Source: Alligator mississippiensis
Lineage: Eukaryota; Chordata; Crocodylia; Alligatoridae
Length of the DNA: 64,000 nt
Assembly: GCF_030867095.1 (NCBI RefSeq)
Contig: NC_081824.1
Span: 170,074,933-170,138,932, forward strand
Direction of reading: 5' to 3'
In this document: positions 53,530 through 63,804 of the stretch, in pieces
Layout: every line of letters starts with the position of its first letter
Position numbering within the stretch: the first letter of the stretch is position 1
Position numbers and translations under genes: made by a program
Notes under the pieces: generated by a model
Told to the model about the DNA's origin: nothing
Seen by the model: the letters and a program-made list of their open reading frames with translations, nothing else
Database searches by the model: none

Positions 53530-54296
53530 TCAGGGGACACATTGACACACGCAAATGATCCAGGAGCAGTTTATTCTCGAGTAAGCTACTCAAGAGTAAA
53601 CTCCCCCGGGGAATGAGTCCACAAGTGCAGGGACACAAGAGCAGATTTGCAAGTAGCAAATTTACTTGAGATTAATAACTGAACAGTAGCACATGTGTAG
53701 ACCTCTGACTGGGAGCAAATGTGCTCCTGGTCAGTCGGGCAGCAGGGGATGGGGAGATTGCTCCCTGTCCCTGGGACCTGCCTGCTGCTGGGGTTGGCTC
53801 CGCCACTGGAGTCCAGGCAGGGACAATGTCCCCCTGCCCTGGCATCAGGGAGCTCCCAGCCCCCACTCCATGATCAGGGGCTGGGGGTTGGGAGATCCTT
53901 ATCCCAATAAGGATCTCCCAGCCCTGGCCCGGTGATTGCAGAGTGGGGACTAGGAGCTCCCTGCTGCTGGGGCAAAGGGACATTGCCCCCACCTGGACTC
54001 TACTGGCGGAGCCAACCCCAGCAACAGGCAGCTCCTGGGGACAGGGAGCAACCTCCCTGTTCTCTGCTGCTTGGCTGACCAGGAGCACATTTGCTTCCAG
54101 TCAGCAGTCTACATGTGTGCTACTGTGCAGTTACTAATCTTGAGTAAATTTGCTACTTGCATTTGCAGGTAGCAAATTTACTCGTGATTAGAACTAATTA
54201 CTGTGCAATAAGTGTTTTCACGTGTAGACATGGATGCTTACTGCACAGTAGTTAGCTCTACTGCATGGTAAACCGTCTCATGTAGATGCACCGAGG
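53530..54296. mobile_element. Large palindromic MITE
   Basis: The core is an inverted repeat of two arms of about 264 bp, 53641-53903 and 53906-54168. At the very centre TGGGAGATCCTTAT (53889-53902) pairs perfectly with ATAAGGATCTCCCA (53907-53920) across a 4-base loop. Outer parts (ggggacacattgacacacgc left; tgcatctacatgagacgg on the minus strand right) are of the ATCTACAC MITE type. Each arm is A/T-rich outside and GC-rich inside. Similarity of the arms by eye is close to 90 percent. Frames of 138, 80 and 64 codons on the two strands mirror each other and are not genes. Confidence 0.85.
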
Positions 54297-54299
54297 TTC

Positions 54300-54575
54300 A
54301 AGCCTGCTGTTCCCATTAGCACCAGCTCCCTGGACAAGCTCTGTAGCAGCTTCCAGATTTGTGGCAAGAAGTCTCTTTTCCTTGCTGTGGCCGTGGGAAG
54401 TCCTGAGGTAAATGGAGGTGTCTCTCACCCCTTGCCCCATGATGGTGACTGCTTCTTGGCTGTGTTTGACACCTGCATGAGCTGTAGCAGCTCAGTGCTA
54501 TCCTCTGAGCTGAACTGGCCACTTGGGGACACAAACTGGTTCACTTTGTACAAGGTAATTTGCTGAATATCATCC
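54300..54575. other. Unique spacer, no gene seen
   Basis: Nothing recognised between the palindromic MITE and the pyrimidine tract. Confidence 0.5.
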
Positions 54576-54579
54576 CTGT

Positions 54580-54775
54580 ACCTCCAACCCATCCCTCCTT
54601 CTCCCTCAGTCAGTTCTTTCCTGTATCACTCTCTCCCCTCTTCTCTCTTCTCTGCCTGCCAGCTCTTTCTTCCTTCTTTCCTGTCTGTCCCCTTTGTCAC
54701 CTCTTTCCATTCCTCTGCCCATCTCTTCTTCCCCTCTTCTCCTTCCTCCTCTCCGTCTGCTTCTCCTTTGGCTTT
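54580..54775. repeat. Pyrimidine-rich tract (CT-rich)
   Basis: About 200 bases, nearly all C and T on the plus strand (cactctctcccctcttctct, ctttcttccttctttcctg). The plus frame here reads a leucine/serine/phenylalanine-rich peptide, which is a composition artefact. Confidence 0.75.
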
Positions 54776-54799
54776 AATCTCATCCTTCCTTTGCTCTTT

Positions 54800-55070
54800 G
54801 CTGTGCCTTTAAAGCAGCCTACTGAGGCGAACTTGCCAAAGGAACCATTAGTCAGAAGCAAAGCAAGGGCTTGTGATGCAGAAAACAAAAGGAGCTGCAG
54901 CGGAGGGCAGGGCATGAAGAGCAGATCTGTATTAAGTAGCTCTTCAGCACTGCAGACTTCAGAGCGCCCCCCTTGCTGCGCATCAATCAGCCATGCTGAG
55001 ACAGCCATTTGTGAAATGAGTTCAAACAGCCCCATTTACATTCCCTAATGAAGATGGCCTCTCAGAGAGT
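54800..55070. promoter_or_regulatory. Candidate conserved non-coding element
   Basis: Unique block after the CT tract: gtgcctttaaagcagcctac, gcgcatcaatcagccatgct (ATCAATCA, a PBX/MEIS-type core), gacagccatttgtgaaatga and cccatttacattccctaatg. It has enhancer-like texture; conservation not tested. Confidence 0.35.
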
Positions 55071-55289
55071 CCCAGCTGTGTCCCCCTCCCCACCCTTGCT
55101 TAAAAGCACAGTCAAAACTCTAGATCCTCCCGTTTAAGACTTGAAAGACAGGACTTGCTGGTAGAAACAGACATCTCTGAACCAAAGTGGATTGGCTGTA
55201 ACAGGACATGTTCCACCACAGCTGATCCACTTTACTGGGTGACATACACATCACCCCTTGTCCTGCATCAGGCTCCCTGTCCCATGTGG

Positions 55290-56255
55290 GATGAGGAGTA
55301 ATGTGTTCCCCCCTGCCTGGGGATTCCCTGGGACCCTTTCTGCCCTGTATCAGGTCTTGTGCTGACTGTGTGGAGGCACAGGTCAGTGGGGGTTCTGGCA
55401 CAGTGTGGCATGGATGCATGGGACAGTGTGAAACCTGGGTGATCCACACACTGATCTGTGCCTCCATCTGAAACATGGGCCAGTGCAAGTCCTGGCAAGG
55501 AGGCACAGGGTGCTGGGGATTTCCTGGCACCCCTGCTGGGACCTGCATTGACCTGTACTTCAGGTAGAGGCACAGGTTAGCTTGGGTCCCCATGTGGAGG
55601 CATGGGGCACCGGGGATTACCCAGCTCCCACACCACTCCATGTACCCCAGTGGTAGGATCCACTGACCCATACTTCTATGTGGGTCCTGGCACAGGTGTG
55701 GGCCAGGGAATTCCCAGGGCCCCATGCCTCCATGCTGAGACCTGGGCCAAGTCCCACATCGACCTGAAGCATGGGTCAGCGCAGGCCCTGGCATGAAGGC
55801 ACAAGATCCCAGGAATTCCCTGGCCCACCCCTGTGCAAGGACCCATGCTGACCCATCCTTCACACAGAAGCATGGGCCAGCATGGGTCCTACCATGGGTG
55901 GCACAGAACAGCACTGAGCTGGGGAAGCCCCAGTACCCTGTGGCAGTACCTGCACTGACCCGTGTCTCTGTGTGAAGCATAGGTCAGCATGGGTCCTAGC
56001 ATGGGGGTGGGGTGCAAGAGGTAATCCCCAGACACCTCTGCCTCTAATTCAGGACCTGTCATGACCAGTGCTTCAGCAGGGAACCCTACATGGAGTCACA
56101 GGGTGCTGAGGATTACCTGCCCCCACCCATGACCCCTGCTGGCACCTGCACTGATCCATCCCTTTGCATGAGGCCTGGGCCAGCGTGGGATGAGTGTGGA
56201 AGCCCAGGGTTACACAAGTCCTGGTGTGGAGCCACAGGGTGTCCAGGATTTATGC
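55290..56255. repeat. Tandem array, degenerate units of about 100 bp
   Basis: About eight to nine diverged units of 89-114 bp. Each carries a version of cctgcactgacccatgcttc, then gaagcatgggccagcatggg, tcctggcatggaggcacagg and gtgctggggattccctggc. Anchors (ctgac/ctgat + yst) fall near 55451, 55548, 55662, 55758, 55850, 55957, 56060 and 56149. A 286-codon minus-strand frame (55120-55980) runs through it with repeated peptides such as MPGPALTHASGRC and LPGLALAHVSDGG. The frame survives because the array lacks stops in that register, and no protein family is recognised. Confidence 0.8.
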
Positions 56256-56456
56256 ATCTATTCTAGGATTCGCATGGGCTTTCCTCACTTACAAAGAAGC
56301 ACCCCTGGGTGTTTCTATAAGCAGGGAAAGCCTGGCAGAAGCTCTGGGGGCATAAGGGGCCTGATCCTACCCAGGGTGGGCAGGATTGGACCCCTCAATT
56401 CCAGAGCTTGCCTGCACTCTCCCATCACAGAGCTACAGAATTCGGCCCCAGAGCTT

Positions 56457-56660
56457 GCCCCAGCTGGGCCTTGGCTTATTACAACTCACTAGCTTGGGCC
56501 ACATGAGACCTGGCTTGCATTGCCTGTTCAGGCACAGACTTGGTGTCTGATCTTAGGGAAGTCAGGGAGAGATTCACAAAGGAACTTAGGAGCCTAAAAT
56601 GGAACTTCACTGGCATTTAGGCACACAGGTTCAAGAGAGCAATTCACAGAAATCCTGCCT
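56457..56660 (+). mobile_element. tRNA-type SINE plus following repeat body, copy A
   Basis: Reads cactagcttgggccacatga, gacctggcttgcattgcctg, tgtctgatcttagggaagtc and gagattcacaaaggaactta. This follows the tRNA-SINE plan (..TAGCCTGGGA..GAGACCTGGGTTCAAATCC..TGTGACCTTGGGCAAGTCA..AGATTCACAAAGGGACTTAGG). The first 126 bases are shared with 62389-62516. Confidence 0.6.
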
Positions 56661-56664
56661 GGCC

Positions 56665-57180
56665 TCATCAAGTGCCCAAGATCCCTATATACCCATAACG
56701 TTTAGCTGCATACCTGAAGTTGAGCTACTGTACATGGTATTGCACTTGCTGTCCTGGTTGACCAAAACATTTTGACCTCTCTCTCCTGCCCTAAGCCTAT
56801 TTGGAATTCACAAAATAGGTGTAAGTCCTTGAAGGGCCTGATTTTGTAGGAGTGCTGAGAACACACCTAACACACCTTGATGGTATTGAGTTCACTGCAA
56901 AACAATGCACCCATGAAGCTGTGCTGGGCTCCTCCATAGCACCTGCTCTTGCATCCTTAATTCCTGGAGGGTCTAAGGTGGGTGCTGGTTTGAGCTGGAA
57001 GCAGGTGCACAGGTTCTGGTTGTGAAGCAGTTCTGTGAGGCAGGCTCAGGTCCTTTGCTCATGTCCACTGAATATAGGCAAGCCCTCAGGCACCTACATT
57101 TAGGTGGGGGTTCAGGAGATGAATTCCACTCTCCTATAGGTACCTAGCTCCTAGCAGGTAGAGATGTGGGATTTCAGCTA
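56665..57180. repeat. Unclassified reptilian repeat continuing from SINE
   Basis: Contains the TTAGGTGCCT/AGGCACCTA vocabulary also seen at 30265-30760 (caggcacctacatttaggtg, ataggtacctagctcc). Probably the body of the same dispersed element. No gene. Confidence 0.35.
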
Positions 57181-57429
57181 CACTCATCTGTACAGCCTTT
57201 CCTCTTAGCTGGTTTAGTTATCTCCCCTTCCTCTGCCCCTAGCATACAATTTGTTATGAATCCCAACCCCGAGTCCCTCACCGTCCCCTTTAATGTATAC
57301 AGAACTTAGCTGTTTGACTTGGGTTTCTGAATTCTGCTTCTCGTTCCTGGGCCCTAACTCTTAGGCATGGCAACATGAGCACTCCTGTACTTAAGCTTCT
57401 CTCTGCATCTTGCCTATGCTCTCTCTCTG

Positions 57430-57648
57430 CTCTTTACTTCTCCATTTAAAAAAATGGGGCAATAGCCCTGCCCTACCTCAAAAGGAGCTTACTGAAGATA
57501 AAGCCCTATAAAATTGTAAGGGGCAATACTGATGGTCTCATATGGTCCTAATGTACCTAGAAAGGTAGCATTGTATGAGACTGAATTTGTTAAAGTGCAT
57601 TGAGTTCCTTGGGGAAAGTGTTTGATATAAAAGCAGAGTAAGACTATT
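57430..57648 (+). mobile_element. MIR/CORE-type SINE, 3' portion
   Basis: Reads acttctccatttaaaaaaat, ggggcaatagccctgcccta, cctcaaaagg, and later ttaaagtgcattgagttcct and gatataaaagcagagtaag. This matches ..TTCTCCATTTGTAAAATGGGG.., CCTACCTCA.. and the tail ..AAAGTGCTTTGAGATCCT..GCTATATAAAAGC... Old copy. Confidence 0.7.
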
Positions 57649-57654
57649 CAATAT

Positions 57655-58485
57655 CCTTCCATTTTATTTGTATGCATTGAGGAACCCCTTCCTATTGCCA
57701 AGCATTGTGCATAATTGCCGACAAAGAGCTTGTCCGATGTGTTTATTCAGTGTAAATAAGTTAATTTTTAAAAAGTGAATACATGCTACTAATTGAGTTT
57801 ATTCTTGGAATTTCATTTGATTCTAGCCAAATGTGCCATAAAAAATGTGCATTTTTTTCATTCACCTGCTTGAAGGCTGTTGAATTTCACAGGATGAATC
57901 TGAAATCTTGGTATGTAGCTAAAGGAAGTGATCTTTTCAGCCCACCCTTCTTATATATTATGGCTCCAACCCTTCCTATATTCAACTCCCCCCCCGCCCC
58001 ACATTATTATGGAAGAGGGATCAGTGACCATTTTTGTAAGGCTGAAGCATGCCTTCCATTAGAACTACAATTTTTCAGTTGTTCATAATGTTCTCATATT
58101 CACTTCTTTGGGGATTAAATTGCCTATGTTCTCTTCTCAGTAACGTATATATAAGCATTTTTGGTGGGGGAGGTGAGGACAAGAGACTCCGAAAAATGTG
58201 TACAGTTCTGTATTTTTACTTGCAGTTGGCCCATGCCTTTTATTCCATTTAGAAATGTTTCAAAGATGAAAAGTAATAATGGTCCAACATTTTTTGTTCA
58301 AACTTGACTTGCTTTGCAGAGCTTTATCAAGCTCTAACATGCAAGAATAAGCCATGTTTGAAAGAACACAGTTAATTGGTTTTGCAGTTCTAAGTTCAGG
58401 AATTTCTTTTCATGCAGATGCAGTAAAATTGTCTATTAGGTTCCTTTGCTTCCTTTGTCTTAAGTCAGAGCAGGGCATATATGTG
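57655..58485. other. A/T-rich unique sequence, no gene seen
   Basis: Includes a short C run (57989-58002) and a TG/GG stretch near 58160. Short frames only. Confidence 0.45.
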
Positions 58486-58489
58486 CAAT

Positions 58490-58925
58490 AGACCTAACTA
58501 TAGTCCTAACTCACCAGGTGTGTATAAGGTTACACTGGGGCATAGGCAGCCAGACCAAGTGGTTCATGTCAGATCAAGGGCTTATTGGTGTGAAAGCCAA
58601 GGTCAAAGCCAGATGTCAGTCCTAGTTCAGACTATCAAGCTGAGGGTCGAGGTCAAGGCATGGAGTCGATCCAGGTCAGGAGGTTCAAGTTAGGAAAAAT
58701 AATAAGCAGGAGTAAGGAAGAGTGTCACAAGCCAGAGGTTCAGATCACAGAGTTACCTTTAAGAGATCAAGCAGGCCAGAGGCACAGCAAAGCAGTAGGT
58801 GCTTAAATAGGCCAGTGTGGGCAAGGCCTTCTTTCTGAGGGAATGATTTAACCTGATTCCCTTATTACTTCCAGCTTTGGACTGGCACAGGCTTTGCCCC
58901 AGCTGAGACTTGGCTTATTACAGTA
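58490..58925. repeat. Unclassified repeat rich in AGGTCA words
   Basis: Has several AGGTCA nuclear-receptor-type half-sites (58600-58605 within aaggtcaaag, 58650-58655, 58673-58678) in a run of ggtcaagg/ggtcaaagcc words. It ends with ccccagctgagacttggctt + attacag, a phrase also found at 56457 and 62389. Probably a dispersed element of unknown class. No protein. Confidence 0.35.
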
Positions 58926-58929
58926 TGTG

Positions 58930-59170
58930 GTACTTTGTGATTTTTGGGAGGAAGCTTATGGTGCTTATGCTGTACTTGTTTATGGGGCAGCGAGGATGTC
59001 TTTCCCCAGGACAGTCAGTTCAGCACTTTTTATAAGAGCACCAAATGTTACAGAGATATGTAAATATTAACTGCTATACTTTCATGCTCTTAAATATCAT
59101 TACATTGCCCACATAACACTGGGTCTTAACTGAGCTCAGATGACTCAAGGTAGGGAACTAATTGTGGCAT
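58930..59170. other. Unique sequence, no gene seen
   Basis: Nothing recognised. Confidence 0.4.
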
Positions 59171-59174
59171 ATAT

Positions 59175-59400
59175 ACCCCACATTATTCATCCCCCTAAGC
59201 AGTGCAATTCAACTCATGAAACAAGAACCATATCAATTAATGCTACAGTTGTACCCGTTAACCTCTGCTCTGTTAAGCATCAGGAGAGAGACAACTTTAC
59301 TCTGATTTGTTAATTAGTCTTCGAGATGGTGGTGAGGCCCCGACAGACGGTGTGTCACCCAACAGCACTGAAGGGCATATACAAAACGTAGAAACTGGTG
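59175..59400. promoter_or_regulatory. Candidate conserved non-coding block
   Basis: Unique A/T-rich text with ccatatcaattaatgctaca, gtacccgttaacctctgctc and gatttgttaattagtcttcg. Several TTAATTA/CAATTAA homeodomain cores, no repeat ends. Confidence 0.3.
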
Positions 59401-59404
59401 TAGA

Positions 59405-60200
59405 GGAAATTAGACAAAAGGAGAGATGAGCCCTTCCTGCCAGGAAACCCTACTGCATGGAGAATAGACGGCAGGACCATTATTGAGCAATGGATGGGCA
59501 AATAGGTTTTCTCTGCATGTAATTCTGTGGGTCAAATCCTGCCCTCATATGCACAGCTTGAGAAAGGGGAGTTTGTCCATGCTTCCCCAATGGAGCTGAG
59601 AGGAGAAGCAGCTGGCTCATTCCATGATAGCTGCTGTCCCCTTGCTCTGTTAGCTGGTACTACCTTCTTGGCAGTCATGAACTCAGTGCACAGTGTGAGC
59701 TGCTTACATTTCTGCCCATTAGAGGGGGCTGGGCACAAAGGCGATGGAGAGTCCCCACCATTCCATGCAGGGGTAGTTATGTCAAACTTGCAGCAAAATC
59801 TATCAGTGTACCCCCTTTCTGCTCAGAGACTGCGTGCATAGCTCTCAAGTCAATAGATATGTGCTCCAATGGCGGCGCGGGGGTGTACACCATGTGAGAA
59901 TGCCAGGGTGCAGGGACATGTAAGGAAGTGCCTGGAGGGGGTTAGCTAGAATGATGGGCATTGTTGAAGCATGTTTGCAGTGGTTCTGCAAGTAGAGGCA
60001 TACAGGGCAAGTGTTGTGTGTGGTGCAGTGGGAGTGGGGTGGGAAGTGGGGGCTCCAAGCATCTTTGGGACCCTTCACTTTGCCTGCTAACCCTACCTTG
60101 ATCCTGCTTGTTACTTGGCCAAAGAAACCGGGCTCCTTTGAGAGCTTGTTTGTGCTGTCCCTTGGTGATTCACATGGCAGGAGAGGATCAGGGAGAGAAT
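59405..60200. other. Unique sequence, no gene seen
   Basis: Frames of up to 128 codons on opposing strands without domains. Confidence 0.45.
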
Positions 60201-60204
60201 AACA

Positions 60205-60370
60205 CAGAGCTTCAATTAACAAAAGATTCACTGAACAATAATGGGAAAGTAATTGAGCTAAATTGAAACATAATTGAAAAAAATCACGGTGAGCAGTAGT
60301 TTAACACACTTTATTTTAATTTGAACAGAAGATTTTTATGAGTTTGTTAGCCCCTGGTTTAGGGATTCCT
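60205..60370. promoter_or_regulatory. Candidate conserved non-coding block
   Basis: Very A/T-rich unique segment: cttcaattaacaaaagattc, gtaattgagctaaattgaaa, cataattgaaaaaaatcacg and ttattttaatttgaacagaa. Many CAATTA/TAATTG cores. Confidence 0.3.
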
Positions 60371-60374
60371 AATG

Positions 60375-62380
60375 AACTGACTACCATGTGACCCTTGCAT
60401 GCTTTTTCTCCTGGAGTGGGTGGAAGCTGAACCCAATGTACTTATTCCTCCCTCCCCACCTCAGGCTTCTCTCCAGACTGCAATACATATAGTACCAGTC
60501 AAGCCTTTCTAGCAGCTGCCTGCAGCTGATGCACCCAAGTCCCCATTCGCCCGATCCCTGTAGCTGAGGATGCCCAAGGGGGTGTTTTACTGCCTTTCTG
60601 CTTTGCTGCTCCACTCCAAAGATGCTTGTTGTCACTTATGCAAAGAATTCAATAGACACCCTTTGAAGCACAGGGAAGATGAACAAGGTAACGTGAGGAA
60701 TAATGAAATGTCTGTTGGCCCCTGGGGAATCAGTACTGACCAGTGAGGGAGGGAGCTCACAGTGAGGTGCACTTTACCCAGGGAGAACAGTAATGTATTT
60801 TCTTTCCTTGTCCTCTCACTCCCTGCAAGCTGGGCTTGCTCAAGAAATGATTTGCCTGGGAAAAGATCCAGGTAGCAGGTCCTGACTGGACAGCCTGGAG
60901 CTAGTTCAGGTCATGATGGGAGAACCTGAGCTGGGCACTCCTGTGAACAGTCACATTCTCCTTTACACAGCCCTCTCCCTACCCCTACCCCACCTGTCTA
61001 CAATCCTAGCAACTGGAACATAGCCTAGGAAGTGTGGGATATCCAGGGACAGAGCTTCGGAAATGCAGGAGACCCAAGAAACTGTAAGTAATGGCAGGGA
61101 GTTGATCCTGTGCACTAGACAATGGGGCCAGCCTTGGACTTCTCCATCATTACCATGCTGCTGTTCATCTAGCCTGGAAATACCTTGGTTTCTTCCCCAA
61201 CACACTACCTGCCCCACCTCCCTCCATATCTGAACTTAACCTCTTTCAAGCATCCCCCACACCCTCCTGAAATACTGGACTCTCTCGGTGTCCCCCTTGT
61301 AACCTGCAATTACCTCTTCATACTCTTCTATCCTTAGCTTGTAAATCCCCATCCCTTCTGCTCTGCAGTCCTTGTTCTGAATGAAAGGCCTGCAAGGGGA
61401 TATGCATGGATTCCATGTACTCACAGAAGATTAACTTGTCATTCCCTCGGGTATGACTTCTGCCTGTTTTAATGGCTTACACTGTCCCCGCCCCCATGTC
61501 TGCCATGGAGACTCACTAAGCCTCAGTTATCAGCCTTTTCCCATGGCCGCAGAGCATCGGCATGGTATTGTGTTCCCAGGCAGAGGATCAGAGCCAACAA
61601 GAGTGTAATCCAGCTGAATCGTCTGCTCAGCAACAGGATGTTCAACTGGGGATGGCTGCAAATCCTTGATTGGTTTCATTTTTTAGCACACAGCCCAGAA
61701 TTCCTTGGCACTGTGCTGGGGCATGTTCAGAGGCCACTGAGGTGCTCCCACCCAACAAGGATTAGATAGCTGCCTGGTTTTGACCATGCCATCTATTCAG
61801 TTCCTGACTGCAGTAACCATTTCTTCCCACTGATTCATTCTTGTGTCCTCAATGCCTTCATTTCCTTTCCCTTTCTTTCAGCTGCCTGAGAAGGCATCAG
61901 GACACTGCAAGCTTTCCACTAACCCCTATTCACTCTCTGCCATTTATTTTCTTGTCATTTGCAGAGCTCCTTTTGTTCATCTTCCTGTTCAATTAATGCC
62001 CCAAATCCTGAGTATGAGACCCACATCTGATTGTTTCACACATGCATCAGCTCCTGTTGGACTGGCCTGGGTGGACAGTTCAGGAACCATTAAGGAAGAA
62101 ACAGGGTTTTTGAATCTTACAGCTGACAGGGGCAGGAGACGAGATCACCAAGGATGTAGACCCAGGGGAGCAAGAGTGGCAATTTACTTTGGCACTGACA
62201 AATGATACACCCCCTCCCCGAGTTATATCCTCCATGGCTATGTGGGCACCTTCATAGGGAGCCCCCATATATAGGACCCACAACAAGATTTTGCCCAAAC
62301 TCTACAAAAAATCCATTTATGCCCATGTGGATCATCAGGCGCCAACAAGGTGATGGATCAGGTTGTCCATGTTCTGCCCC
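60375..62380. other. Unique sequence, no gene supported
   Basis: No domain-bearing frame on either strand. The 120-codon plus frame at 61843-62205 has no recognisable motif. Confidence 0.45.
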
Positions 62381-62388
62381 AGAGCACT

Positions 62389-62516
62389 GCCCCAGCTGGG
62401 CCTTGGCTCATTACAGCTCATTAGCCTGGGCCATGTGAGACCTGGTTTGAATTTCCTAGTCTATCATAGACTTGCTGTTTGATCTTAGGGAAGTCAGGGG
62501 GAGATTCACAAAGGAA
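62389..62516 (+). mobile_element. tRNA-type SINE fragment, copy B
   Basis: Reads cattagcctgggccatgtga, gacctggtttgaatttccta, tgtttgatcttagggaagtc and gagattcacaaaggaat. Near-identical to 56457-56582, then diverges sharply at 62516. ggtttgaatttcc is a B-box remnant. Confidence 0.6.
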
Positions 62517-62519
62517 TTT

Positions 62520-63800
62520 TTATGATGAGCCCGGCAAGTGTTGTCTGCCAAACCAAGTTGCAATGAGCAGCTTCCTCTACCATCTTTCTGGGAGGACAGT
62601 ATGATGCCATGAATAAGGCACTATTTGGGTGGTCTTCTTTTCGGTGTACGTAGCCTTCTCACTTGCTGTTCCACGTTGCAGTTCTGCAGCAGTGGATCCA
62701 GAGGGGGTCCAGTGCTGTGGTCACCTCCTTTCAGACCACAGTGCAGGAGCAGGAGCTGGGGACTGAAGCAGGTAAGAACCTTCCTCCGCCTGCTTTGGCC
62801 CTTTCCCTCTATGCTCAGTGGCCTTTCCCTTCCCTTTCCATTCCCACCTTCCCCCACCCACCACTAGCATTGTCCCTGCTGTCTCCAGCTGTCCTGGGAC
62901 TGGGGTAACTCCAGAACTACATTTTCCCTGTTCCAGCCAGGCTGCATGAGGGACCAGGCTCAGCTGCCGACAGTGGCAGTGGTGACGGTGGGTAGGTTCC
63001 TCCTTTGTGACTGATCGCCCTGGGTCTTCCCCACCAGCCTAGGAACTGGAGCAGCAAGGAGAAACCTGCCTGCTGTTGCCTCTGCTGCTGTCCCCAACTG
63101 ATCCCGGATCCCTACACAGCTGCTTCCAGCAGTTCTGACTGGAACAGGGCGGGAGCAGTGGGGATGGTGGGTGCAGCTGTGGATGGGTCTTTCCTTATTG
63201 CACCCTGAGGCATAAGTAAAGAAGGTGAGGGGGAAATGGGAGGGGATGTGCTGCTGAGCATAGAAGAGAAGGGGGGCAAGAGTTGGAGGAGGAGGGATTT
63301 TTAACTGCTTCCTTAAAAAAAGTCCCTGGCTGCTGCTCCCATGGTTTGGCCTGCCTGTCAGAGAGACCCAAATGAGCACCATAATCCATCTTTAAATATC
63401 ATCCAACATGTGAGAACAATCTAGAGCAGTGACCTCTATAGATACCAGAAGACCATCTGGTTTTTGGTCAGTGGTGAATGATGCGGTAATTTTAGGAGGC
63501 GTGTGTAACACCCATATAACACAATCCCAGGTGGGCTCCTGAGCATCCCTTTCTGTTGCGACCTAACAAGGGGAGAAACCTCCTACTGAGTCCACACAAG
63601 AATGAGTAGTCAAGGTAAGCTAAAACATCGTAGCTAACATTGACCTTTCCCCAGAATGGATGCAGGCTAATGCCTTCTGCCTCAAAATAGCTAGTTGAGA
63701 TCGACCCATGATGGAAGCTTAGTGTGGACCTCAGCCAGCAAAATCAAAGAAGAAAATGTTAACCTGCACCTACACTTGGGAGAAGGTGAAGGTTAGCTAC
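62520..63800. other. Unique sequence, no gene supported
   Basis: Short proline- and serine-rich frames at 62621-62908 and a 140-codon minus frame at 62960-63382 show no domain. The last 200 bases become A/T-richer. Confidence 0.45.
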
Positions 63801-63804
63801 ACTG

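Noticed and set aside
54560-55048. 162-codon plus frame with a hydrophobic leucine/phenylalanine-rich start resembling a signal or membrane segment
   Set aside because: The hydrophobic part is the translation of a CT-rich simple tract. The rest has no domain.
55120-55980. 286-codon minus-strand open frame, the second longest in the window
   Set aside because: It runs through a degenerate tandem array whose units are not multiples of three. The composition is repetitive, no family matches and no start context was seen.
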